Notes under the pieces: generated by a model
What the model was told of the DNA's origin: nothing
Databases searched by the model: none
Seen by the model: the letters and a program-made list of their open reading frames with translations, nothing else
Shown here: positions 57,268 through 64,000 of the stretch, piece by piece
Layout: the number at the start of each line of letters is the position of its first letter
How positions within the stretch are numbered: position 1 is the first letter of the stretch
Made by a program: the position numbers and the translations under genes
NCBI RefSeq assembly: GCF_010977555.1
Contig: NZ_CP048815.1
Location: forward strand, 1,356,501 to 1,420,500
Reading direction: 5' to 3'
Source of the DNA: Caulobacter rhizosphaerae
Lineage (GTDB): Bacteria; Pseudomonadota; Alphaproteobacteria; Caulobacterales; Caulobacteraceae
Length of the DNA stretch: 64,000 nucleotides

Positions 57268-58236
57268 TCACAGCCACTCGTTCTTCTTGAACCGCCAGTA
57301 CAGCCATCCCACCACGCCGACGATTCCCACCATCACCGCGGGGTATCCCCACACCCAATGCAGCTCCGGCATGTGCTCGAAGTTCATGCCGTAGATGCCG
57401 GCCACCGCCGTCGGCACGGCCAGGATGGCGGCCCAGGCGGCCAGCTTTCGGGTGATCGCGCTCTGCCGCTGCTGTTCCAGCAGGGAGGCGGCCTCGAACA
57501 CCGAGGTGATCACCTCGCGCAGGGCGTCGACCATGCCCTCGACCTTCTGGGTGTGGTCGAGCACGTCGCGGAAATAGGGGCGGACGTCGTCGTCCAGGCA
57601 GGGCGTCTCCAGGTGCTCCAGCCGCCCGCAGACCTCGGCCATGGGGGAGAGGACCCGCTTGAAGCGGATCAGGTCGCGCCGCAGGTGGAACAGGCGCTTG
57701 ACCTCGCCGTGGCTGAGAAAGGCCTCAAGCGTGCGGCGCTCGATGTCCAGCACCTCGTCCTCCAGGGCCTGGATGATCGGCAGGTAGCCGTCGACCACGA
57801 AGTCGAGCACCGCGTGCAGCACGTAGTCCGAACCCTTGGCCAGCAGGGTCGGCGAGGCCTCCAGCTGGTCGCGCAGCTCGGTGTGGGCCCGAGCCGAGCC
57901 GTGCCGGACGGTGATCAGGTGGCCCTCGCCGACGAAGATCGCCGTTTCGCCATAGGCGATCTGGGCGTCGACCAGTTGGGCGGTGCGGGCCACCACGAAC
58001 AGCTCGCGGCCATAGATCTCGACCTTGGGCCGCTGGTGGGCGTTGAGCGCGTCCTCGATCGCCAGCGGGTGCAGCTTGAAGCGGGCCCGCAGCCGATCCA
58101 GCTCGGCCTCGCTGGGCTCGTAGAGGCCGATCCAGACGAACTCGCCGGGCTTGACCGCCAGGGCGTCATCCTTGTCGAGGCTGATCTCCCGGACTCGCGC
58201 GCCGTTCTTGTAGACATAGGCCGCGACGACGCTCAT
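57268..58236 (-). CDS. corA: CorA-type magnesium/cobalt transporter
   Basis: 322 residues from ATG 58236 (or 326 from 58248). Cytoplasmic funnel domain (about 1-260: KPGEFVWIGLYEPSEAEL, HPLAIEDALNAHQRPKVEIY) with the long stalk helix. Two C-terminal TM helices with the selectivity motif YGMNF at the end of TM1, an acidic-aromatic loop (EHMPELHWVWGY) and a basic tail (WRFKKNEWL). A pentameric Mg2+ (Co2+/Ni2+) channel of the inner membrane. Divergent from the MFS gene. Confidence 0.93.
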   Translation of the reverse strand: MSVVAAYVYKNGARVREISLDKDDALAVKPGEFVWIGLYEPSEAELDRLRARFKLHPLAIEDALNAHQRPKVEIYGRELFVVARTAQLVDAQIAYGETAIFVGEGHLITVRHGSARAHTELRDQLEASPTLLAKGSDYVLHAVLDFVVDGYLPIIQALEDEVLDIERRTLEAFLSHGEVKRLFHLRRDLIRFKRVLSPMAEVCGRLEHLETPCLDDDVRPYFRDVLDHTQKVEGMVDALREVITSVFEAASLLEQQRQSAITRKLAAWAAILAVPTAVAGIYGMNFEHMPELHWVWGYPAVMVGIVGVVGWLYWRFKKNEWL

Positions 58237-58412
58237 CGGGATCCCCAACCGCTTGTCTGGTCCCGTAAAATGGGACCGTGAAGATTTCTCCGAGCCAACG
58301 CTTCGGCTTTCGTCCGGTTCATGTTTAGCCTCTCGCCAACGCCGCGCACGCCGGTCATGATGGTTGCGGTAACAGTGTTTGATCGCCGGCCGCGGCGACG
58401 GGGGAAATGCGA

Positions 58413-60089
58413 ATGGGAAGCGACGCCGCGCAAACGGTGAAGGGCGCCAAGGGCGGTCGCGCCGTCGGGCGCAAGGACGCCTTGGTCATCGGGGCCGCCT
58501 CGGTCGGCACGGTGTTCGAGTGGTACGACTTCTACCTCTACGGCTCGCTGGCCACCTACATCACCAAGCATTTCTTCTCGGGCGTCAACGAGACCACCGG
58601 CTATATCTTCGCCCTGCTGGCCTTCGCGGCGGGCTTCGCGGTCCGACCGTTCGGGGCCCTGGTGTTCGGCCGGTTGGGCGATCTGTGGGGCCGTAAGAAC
58701 ACCTTCCTGATCACCATGCTGCTGATGGGTCTGTCGACCTTCACGGTCGGCCTGCTGCCCAGCTACGCCGCCATCGGGATCGCCGCGCCCATCGCCTTGG
58801 TGATCATGCGCCTGGTCCAGGGCCTGGCCCTGGGCGGCGAGTACGGCGGCGCCGCCACCTATGTGGCCGAGCACGCCCCGCCGGGACGGCGCGGCTTCTA
58901 CACCAGCTTCATCCAGGTGACGGCGACGTTCGGCCTGTTCCTCAGCCTGGTGGTGATCCTGCTGACCCGCAAAGCGACCGGCGCGGACGCCTTCGAGGCC
59001 TTCGGCTGGCGCATTCCCTTCCTGATCTCGGTGCTGCTGCTGGGCGTGTCGCTGTGGATCCGCCTGCAACTGTCCGAAAGCCCGTCGTTCCAGAAGATGG
59101 TCGACGAGGGCAAGGGCAGCAAGAAGCCCCTGGCCGACTCGTTCGCCAACTGGGGCAATCTGAAGATCGTGCTGCTGGCGCTGGTGGGGCTGACCGCCGG
59201 CCAAGCGGTGGTCTGGTACACCGGCCAGTTCTACGCCCTGTTCTTCCTGGAGAAGATGCTCAAGGTCGACGGCGGCACGACCAACCTGCTGGTGGCTGTC
59301 GCTCTGCTGATCGGCACGCCGTTCTTCGTGATCTTCGGCTGGCTGTCGGACAAGATCGGCCGCAAGCCGATCATCATGCTGGGCTGCATCCTGGCGGCCC
59401 TGACCTATTTCCCGCTGTTCAAGACCCTGACGACGGCCGCCAATCCGCAACTGGCCGCCGCCGTGGCCTCGGCCCCGGTCACCGTCGTGGCCGACCCGGC
59501 CGACTGCTCGTTCCAGTTCGACCCGGTGGGCAAGACGGTGTTCAACCGCTCGTGCGACCTGGCCAAGTCGTACCTCGCCAAGGCCGGCGTCACCTACAGC
59601 AACCAGGCGGCCCCGGCCGGCTCGGTCGCCCAGGTGAAGATCGGCCAGGCGACCATCGCCTCGTTCCCGGGCCAGACCCTGGACAAGGCGACCTTCAAGG
59701 CCCGCAAGACGGCCTGGGAAAAGGAGCTCGGCGCCGCGCTGAAGACCGCCGGCTATCCGGCCAAGGCCGACGACGCCCTGATCAACAAGCCGCTGGTGGT
59801 GGCGGTGCTGGCGATCCTGGTGCTGTACGTGACCATGGTCTACGGCCCGATCGCCGCCATGCTGGTCGAGCTGTTCCCCACCAACATCCGCTACACCTCG
59901 ATGAGCCTGCCCTACCATATCGGCAACGGCTGGTTCGGGGGCTTCCTGCCGACCACGGCCTTCGCCATGGTCGCCGCCACGGGCAACATCTATTACGGCC
60001 TGTGGTACCCGATCGTGGTGGCCGCGGTGACCGCGGTGGTGGGCGTCCTGTTCCTGAAGGAAACCAAGGACGTCGACATCGAGGCGTAG
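58413..60089 (+). CDS. MHS-family MFS transporter with a large inserted domain
   Basis: 558 residues from ATG 58413, which has GGGGGAA at good spacing; ATG 58407 is too close to it. MHS/proline-betaine-type signatures: GTVFEWYDFYLYGSL (TM1), FGRLGDLWGRKNTF, LGGEYGGAATYVAEHAP and SDKIGRKPIIM. The first ten helices and last two flank a hydrophilic stretch at about 345-455 that contains two Cys (ADCSFQF, NRSCDLAK). Usual MHS members have about 430 residues and lack it. It probably imports a dicarboxylate or osmolyte with protons. Substrate unknown. Confidence 0.88.
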   Translation: MGSDAAQTVKGAKGGRAVGRKDALVIGAASVGTVFEWYDFYLYGSLATYITKHFFSGVNETTGYIFALLAFAAGFAVRPFGALVFGRLGDLWGRKNTFLITMLLMGLSTFTVGLLPSYAAIGIAAPIALVIMRLVQGLALGGEYGGAATYVAEHAPPGRRGFYTSFIQVTATFGLFLSLVVILLTRKATGADAFEAFGWRIPFLISVLLLGVSLWIRLQLSESPSFQKMVDEGKGSKKPLADSFANWGNLKIVLLALVGLTAGQAVVWYTGQFYALFFLEKMLKVDGGTTNLLVAVALLIGTPFFVIFGWLSDKIGRKPIIMLGCILAALTYFPLFKTLTTAANPQLAAAVASAPVTVVADPADCSFQFDPVGKTVFNRSCDLAKSYLAKAGVTYSNQAAPAGSVAQVKIGQATIASFPGQTLDKATFKARKTAWEKELGAALKTAGYPAKADDALINKPLVVAVLAILVLYVTMVYGPIAAMLVELFPTNIRYTSMSLPYHIGNGWFGGFLPTTAFAMVAATGNIYYGLWYPIVVAAVTAVVGVLFLKETKDVDIEA

Positions 60090-60102
60090 CCGGGCGGCTT
60101 TC

Positions 60103-60609
60103 TCAGCTCCCCGCCAGCAGCCCGTCGATGTGGGCGCGTTGGGCGGTCTCGCGGCGGGCGTCGAGATAGGCGGCGACCCGCTCGAGCATCTGCTCGGCCT
60201 GGTTCAGGCCGCCCAGGGCCCAGTCGATCTCGTTGACCGTCCGGTGGTCGCCCTGCAGCCGCTCGCGGGAAGAGGTCAGGGCCTTGGTCGCCACCGCGTG
60301 CAGGGCGGTCATGTCCCGGCAGGCCTCCGCGGCCATCCAGCCGACGGCCGCCATCCGCCGGGCGCGGCGCAGCGCCGCCTCGGCGTCGCGCTGCCGGGCC
60401 TCGGCCTCGCGCAGGACGGCCTGGGCCCGGCTCAGCTGGCGAGCGCCGCTCTCCGCGATCTGACGCCGTTGCCGCTGTTCCCCGTCGCAGGCGGCCTTCA
60501 TGTCGCGCAAAGCCTGCGCCAGGCGATCCCGTTCGTTCGCGCCGCCGGGTGTTTCCGCGAGATTCCGTTTTCCGAAGATCGCCATTTCCTTCCAAGTTTG
60601 ACGAGCCAT
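60103..60609 (-). CDS. Coiled-coil hypothetical protein
   Basis: 168 residues, almost entirely helical: RLAQALRDMKAACDGEQRQRR, LSRAQAVLREAEARQRDAEAALRR, then a short hydrophobic stretch (MAAVGWMAAEAC) and a second helix ERVAAYLDARRETAQ. Many Arg/Glu/Gln in heptads. No signal peptide. Not recognised; perhaps a soluble scaffold or stress protein. Convergent with the MFS gene. Confidence 0.6.
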   Translation of the reverse strand: MARQTWKEMAIFGKRNLAETPGGANERDRLAQALRDMKAACDGEQRQRRQIAESGARQLSRAQAVLREAEARQRDAEAALRRARRMAAVGWMAAEACRDMTALHAVATKALTSSRERLQGDHRTVNEIDWALGGLNQAEQMLERVAAYLDARRETAQRAHIDGLLAGS

Positions 60610-60946
60610 AGAGTCCTCCGGCGCCCCGCCTGGTCACCATGTTTCTTCGGAAAACTCTCGGATTGCTATGCGGTGAGTGCCAGAATCGCATCTATGCCTG
60701 GACATTTTTCGTATTTATGAATAACGGCGAATTAACTATACCTAAGACTTGGTTACCAAGCTGAGCCGTTGGAAAAGTTGTAATTTTCTCTGTTACTTCG
60801 ATGCTTTCTAGTGGTTTCACCTTACTTACAACACAGATGGGCCGTGGCATCGTTGGAGGGCGAATCGGGTGCGGCGACAGGTGCGGTCGCCTCAAGATCA
60901 GGGCGCGGAGGCCATTGATCGTGTCGTCCCGGCCAGGAGAGGTTCG
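60610..60946. other. Upstream region of the AraC gene, 337 bp without a gene
   Basis: AT-rich between 60700 and 60830. It contains the 13-bp palindrome CTTGGTTACCAAG at 60748-60760 (a possible operator) and a likely promoter. No supported reading frame. Confidence 0.5.
60748..60760. promoter_or_regulatory. Candidate operator palindrome
   Basis: CTTGGTTACCAAG is a perfect palindrome around a central T, inside the AT-rich gap between two divergent genes and about 190 bp before the AraC start. Binding protein unknown. Confidence 0.35.
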
Positions 60947-62083
60947 ATGGACAACGAAAGCGCGAAAGATCCTCATCTTCGATCTTGGTCGAGCACCGAC
61001 TGGCGGCAAAACGAGACGGTCACGCCGATCGACGGCGATCCGTCCGACGACGGGCTGGTCGCGGGAACGCTGGACGAGCGGCGGTCGTTCGGGGCGCGGT
61101 CGGCGGCGGTCGTCCTGGGTCAGGTCGTGGCCCGCGAGACCCAGGGCGCGCACGAGGTCTGGGCCCACGCCGCCGGGCGCGACCTGGCGGTCACCCAGCT
61201 GACGCCGGAACCCTGCCGCGGTCATCTGCTGCGGGCGACCCTGGGAGACATGGGTTTCGACGCCGGGGCGTTCGATGGCGATCTCCGGGTTCGAGGGATT
61301 ATCGATCAGAAGGCCTTCAGCCTGGTTTCGGTGATGGAGCAGGAGGGCGTGCTCAACCAGTGGGGTCACCTGGTCGAGGAGGGCGACATCATCGCCATCC
61401 CGCCGGGCGGCGAACTGGACGGGCGGTTCCAGGGCCATGTCGCCTACGCCGTCGTCACCGCGCCATGGGACTTGCTGATGCAGCGGGCTGAAGCGTTCGA
61501 AGGACTGGCCGAGCCGGGCTTCTGGACCGGACCGGCCATCTATTCGCCGCCCCCGGAGGCCCGCGCCGCCTGCAAGCGCGTGCTGCAGGGCTGCTCCAGC
61601 CTGCTGAGGGCCTTGGGCGGCGGCGTTCCGAGCAGCGCCGTGGCCTTCCTGCGTAACGAACTGTTGGACGGCGTACTGACGGCCGTTGCCAAGGTCCAAG
61701 TCGGGGGCGGCCGTCGGCAGGGCGTGCTGAACGCCGCTCGCATCGTGCGCGGCGCCGAGGACTTCGTGGAAGGCGGCGGCGCCCGCCAGGCCGTGCAGAT
61801 CGAAGACATCTGCCTGGCCCTGAACATCTCTCGTCGGACGCTGTACCGCGCCTTTCACGACCTGCTCGGCATCAGTCCCAAGGCCTATCTGCGGCTGAAG
61901 GCCATGTCGGCGGCCCGGGCCCGATTGCTGGACGCGGGCGATCGGCCAACGACGGTCACCCAGGTGGCGCTGGACCAGGGTTTCTGGGAGCTGGGCCGGT
62001 TTGCCGGCGCCTATCGGGCGATGTTTGGCGAATCGCCCTCCGAGACCCTGCGCACGGCCCAGGGCGACAGCCTTAGGCGTTGA
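60947..62083 (+). CDS. AraC-family transcriptional regulator
   Basis: 378 residues from ATG 60947 (CAGGAGAGG upstream). A long N-terminal domain of unknown type (about 30-260; segments WSREP-like absent, but LVSVMEQEGVLNQWGHLVEEGD and DIIAIPPGGELDGRF look cupin-like) precedes the C-terminal AraC HTH (about 280-370): VQIEDICLALNISRRTLYRAFHDLLG and TQVALDQGFWELGRFAGAYRAMFGESPSE. The HTH resembles that of EutR-type regulators. Precedes the polysaccharide-type gene on the same strand. Confidence 0.85.
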   Translation: MDNESAKDPHLRSWSSTDWRQNETVTPIDGDPSDDGLVAGTLDERRSFGARSAAVVLGQVVARETQGAHEVWAHAAGRDLAVTQLTPEPCRGHLLRATLGDMGFDAGAFDGDLRVRGIIDQKAFSLVSVMEQEGVLNQWGHLVEEGDIIAIPPGGELDGRFQGHVAYAVVTAPWDLLMQRAEAFEGLAEPGFWTGPAIYSPPPEARAACKRVLQGCSSLLRALGGGVPSSAVAFLRNELLDGVLTAVAKVQVGGGRRQGVLNAARIVRGAEDFVEGGGARQAVQIEDICLALNISRRTLYRAFHDLLGISPKAYLRLKAMSAARARLLDAGDRPTTVTQVALDQGFWELGRFAGAYRAMFGESPSETLRTAQGDSLRR

Positions 62084-62225
62084 CAGCCATCACCGACGCC
62101 CCGACGCTGAGGTTGAGCGCGCCGGGCGCTCGCGGTCAGGATGGCTTTGATGGCTTCGCGATTGCTCCCTGCGCGTTTGGCGACCGAGAGCCGGCTTCGA
62201 TCCGGCGACGCCTAGTCCGTCGGGC

Positions 62226-63311
62226 ATGGGGAGCCGACCAACCGCCCTGGTGCTGTACAACTGGCGCGGCCAGTGGCCGATGCGCCGCTGGGAGCACCAG
62301 CGCATCTTCGCGTGGAAGAGCTATTTCCCGGGATCCGTGGCCTTCCTGAACATAGGATTTCCGTTCAATCCGACCTGGATCACCCGGCTGGATCCCGACC
62401 TGGTGATGATCGACGCGACGGCCCTGGCTGCGCGATACACCCGCATCGGTCTGGGCGGGCTGCGACGGGCGATGGACGCGACGCCGGGGCGAGCGCGGCG
62501 CGTCGCCGCGCCGCTCGACGAATTCCTTGGGCTCCAGGCGCTGCGCGACCTGCTGGTCGAGGCGAGGATCGACCTGCTGCTGACCGCGCTGGAACCGGCG
62601 CTGTGGGACGAGGTCTATCCCGTCGACCAAAGGCCCTATGCCCTGCGACGCTTCCTGACCGCCTATGTCGACGACCGCCTGATGCGACGGACGTCAAGCG
62701 ACCTGGCCGCGCGGCCGATCTCGGTCAGCTATCGCGCTTGGGAGACCCCGGCCTGGCTGGGCGAGATGGGCCGGCTCAAGCGCGAGGTCGGGCTGAGGGC
62801 CCAGGCCTGGGCCCAGGCGGGCGGGCATCGCGCCGACGTGGCGGTCGACGGCCAGCGCCGGCTGGTGGGAGAGGCCTGGATCCGCCTGCTGGGCGCCAGC
62901 CGGGCGGTGGTCGGGGTCGAGGGCGGCTCGTCCCTGGTCGATCCGAAGGGCGACCTGCCGACCAGCGACCCGACGTCGGGGAGATCCGCGGGATGGATGC
63001 CGCCGTCCTCGGCCATCGTGCTGGCGCCGGGGGCGGAGATCCGCGCGATGTCGCCACGTCACCTCGAGGCGGTGGCGACCCGGACCTTCCAGGTGCTGGT
63101 GGAGGGGGATTACAGCGGCGTGCTCGAGGCGGGCGTTCACTATCAGCCGGTGCGTCGCGACCTGTCGGACATCGATGCGGCCCTGGACCGCAGCCAGGAC
63201 CCGCAGCGGGCCCAGGCCATGGTCGACCGGGCTTATGAAGAAATCGTGGCCTCGGGCCGCTACAGCTGGCGGGCGGTGGTGGGCGACATCGCCCGTCAGG
63301 TGCTGGCGTGA
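62226..63311 (+). CDS. Glycosyltransferase-like polysaccharide biosynthesis protein
   Basis: 361 residues. Opens with ALVLYNWRGQWPMRRWEHQRIF, and the C-terminal third reads VVGVEGGSSLVDPKGD, then MSPRHLEAVATRTFQVLVEGDYSGVLEAGVHY. The last part parallels the donor-site end of family 1-like glycosyltransferases and the partial gene at the right edge (shared YSGVLE...HY...DPxR). It probably builds a cell-surface polysaccharide. Its stop overlaps the start of a small gene (GTGA). RBS weak. Confidence 0.65.
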   Translation: MGSRPTALVLYNWRGQWPMRRWEHQRIFAWKSYFPGSVAFLNIGFPFNPTWITRLDPDLVMIDATALAARYTRIGLGGLRRAMDATPGRARRVAAPLDEFLGLQALRDLLVEARIDLLLTALEPALWDEVYPVDQRPYALRRFLTAYVDDRLMRRTSSDLAARPISVSYRAWETPAWLGEMGRLKREVGLRAQAWAQAGGHRADVAVDGQRRLVGEAWIRLLGASRAVVGVEGGSSLVDPKGDLPTSDPTSGRSAGWMPPSSAIVLAPGAEIRAMSPRHLEAVATRTFQVLVEGDYSGVLEAGVHYQPVRRDLSDIDAALDRSQDPQRAQAMVDRAYEEIVASGRYSWRAVVGDIARQVLA

Positions 63312-63475
63312 GGCGCGGCTGGGGATTGCCGCTGTTCCTGCGGCTGCGCGACTGGGCCGCGTGGGCGGTGATCATCGTGGAATCGCGCCTGCTCGCCGCG
63401 CCGGCCCCAGTGCGGGGCTGGCTGCGCGACATCTCGCGCCTGTTGCGGCTGAAGCGATGGATCAGGATCGATTAA
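63308..63475 (+). CDS. Small basic protein coupled to the preceding gene
   Basis: 55 residues from a GTG that overlaps the previous TGA (GTGA). Sequence RRGWGLPLFLRLRDWAAW, a hydrophobic VIIVE stretch and a basic amphipathic end (RDISRLLRLKRWIRID). It could be a peripheral-membrane helix. Not recognised. Tight coupling argues it is translated. Confidence 0.45.
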   Translation: MRRGWGLPLFLRLRDWAAWAVIIVESRLLAAPAPVRGWLRDISRLLRLKRWIRID

Positions 63476-63515
63476 AGCGCTCGCCGACCTGGCGACCGGC
63501 GGACTGGCCGCAAGG

Positions 63516-64000
63516 TCACCGTCGTCGCCGCAAACGGCCCGCCAGATGTCCCAGTCCCAGGCGTCGGCCGGCCGCGCCGGCCAGCCGCCGGATCAGGCGA
63601 GGGCGCTGAACGTCGTGGGGGTTGTCGACGAGCCGGAAGGGAAAGGCCCGACGGAACTTGGCGTCGGTGCGGTCGTCGACGGCGGCGCGTGGCCGTCCGA
63701 CCGCGGCTTCGGTGATCCGGGCGTCGAACAGGTCGATCATCGCCCCATAGCCATAGGCCGGGTTCAGGGCGATTTCGGCATAGGCGTTGGTGATGATCTC
63801 GGCGACCCGCTCGGGATCGCGCAGGATCGCGGCGACCTCCGCCATGTTGCCGTGGTCCTTGTCGAGCGGCACATAGTGCCGCCAAGGCTCGAGAACGCCC
63901 GAATACCGCCCGGGATAGGCGATGACGAGCGTGCGCAGGGCGATCGCCTCGAACACCCTGGGCGAGATCTGGGCGATGTCGATCTGGTCCTCGCGGCCGG
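63516..64000 (-). CDS. Glycosyltransferase-like protein, 5' part beyond the window
   Basis: At least 161 codons; the frame is open to the right edge (upstream residues read GREDQIDIAQISPRV before FEAIALRT). QISPRVFEAIALRTLVIAYPG and YSGVLEPWRHYVPLDKDHGNMAEV are the donor-binding end of GT-B-type surface-polysaccharide glycosyltransferases, with DPERVAEIITNAYAEIAL after. The 3' end (GLGHLAGRLRRRR) is basic. It shares this segment with the gene at 62226-63311 and converges on its neighbour, so the two look like related parts of one polysaccharide locus. Confidence 0.7.
   Translation of the reverse strand, partial: GREDQIDIAQISPRVFEAIALRTLVIAYPGRYSGVLEPWRHYVPLDKDHGNMAEVAAILRDPERVAEIITNAYAEIALNPAYGYGAMIDLFDARITEAAVGRPRAAVDDRTDAKFRRAFPFRLVDNPHDVQRPRLIRRLAGAAGRRLGLGHLAGRLRRRR

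Overview
The window is uniformly high-GC, gene-dense alphaproteobacterial chromosome. It looks like Caulobacter or a close relative (Caulobacteraceae). The main reason is a Weimberg D-xylose cluster whose XylD and XylB read almost like the Caulobacter crescentus proteins. A LacI-type 14-bp palindromic operator, a RutBCDA pyrimidine module, GTG/TTG starts and many intergenic inverted repeats also fit. I saw no rRNA, tRNA, CRISPR array or prophage.

Left part (1-13 kb): plant-polysaccharide and xylose use. A rhamnogalacturonan acetylesterase (cut by the left edge) and a GH43 enzyme form one operon. Next come a sugar-porter MFS protein and a divergent TonB-dependent receptor. The catabolic operon xylX-xylB-xylC-xylD follows on the minus strand, then a DUF427 gene and a LacI repressor (xylR). 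A perfect palindrome upstream of xylX and a 12/14 copy between transporter and receptor suggest one xylose regulon for uptake and catabolism. xylA is absent from the operon.

13-22 kb: mobA, then a membrane/periplasmic redox cluster (PepSY protein, DUF2271 protein with an SGAT motif, DUF4198 protein, ApbE flavin transferase, membrane-anchored flavodoxin reductase). After it lie a CheY-like regulator, a DUF559 nuclease-fold gene bracketed by inverted repeats, an M61 peptidase and an FKBP isomerase.

22-34 kb: two nearly identical ISAs1-type insertion sequences in opposite orientation. Each has its own 10-bp target duplication, and each sits in an intergenic hairpin. Between them lie rutB-C-D-A, an HWE-type sensor kinase, an Ala-rich lipoprotein, a phasin-like protein, an acyl-CoA synthetase and an MpaB-type (DUF2236) oxygenase.

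34-45 kb: a GH3 glucosidase, a VOC protein, a Gfo/Idh/MocA sugar dehydrogenase, a type I secretion ABC/HlyD pair, an AraC regulator and an OmpR/histidine-kinase pair.

45.4-46.8 kb is a visibly lower-GC island of three overlapping genes: an HNH nuclease, an unknown alpha/beta protein and a minimal Pol-beta nucleotidyltransferase. It abuts a nested 152-bp inverted repeat and is the best candidate here for an undescribed, possibly defensive, system.

47-64 kb: small membrane proteins, a TetR-controlled RND efflux operon (MFP-RND-OMF), a CorA channel, an MHS-type MFS transporter with a large insert, an AraC regulator, and two related polysaccharide/glycosyltransferase-like genes, the last cut by the right edge.
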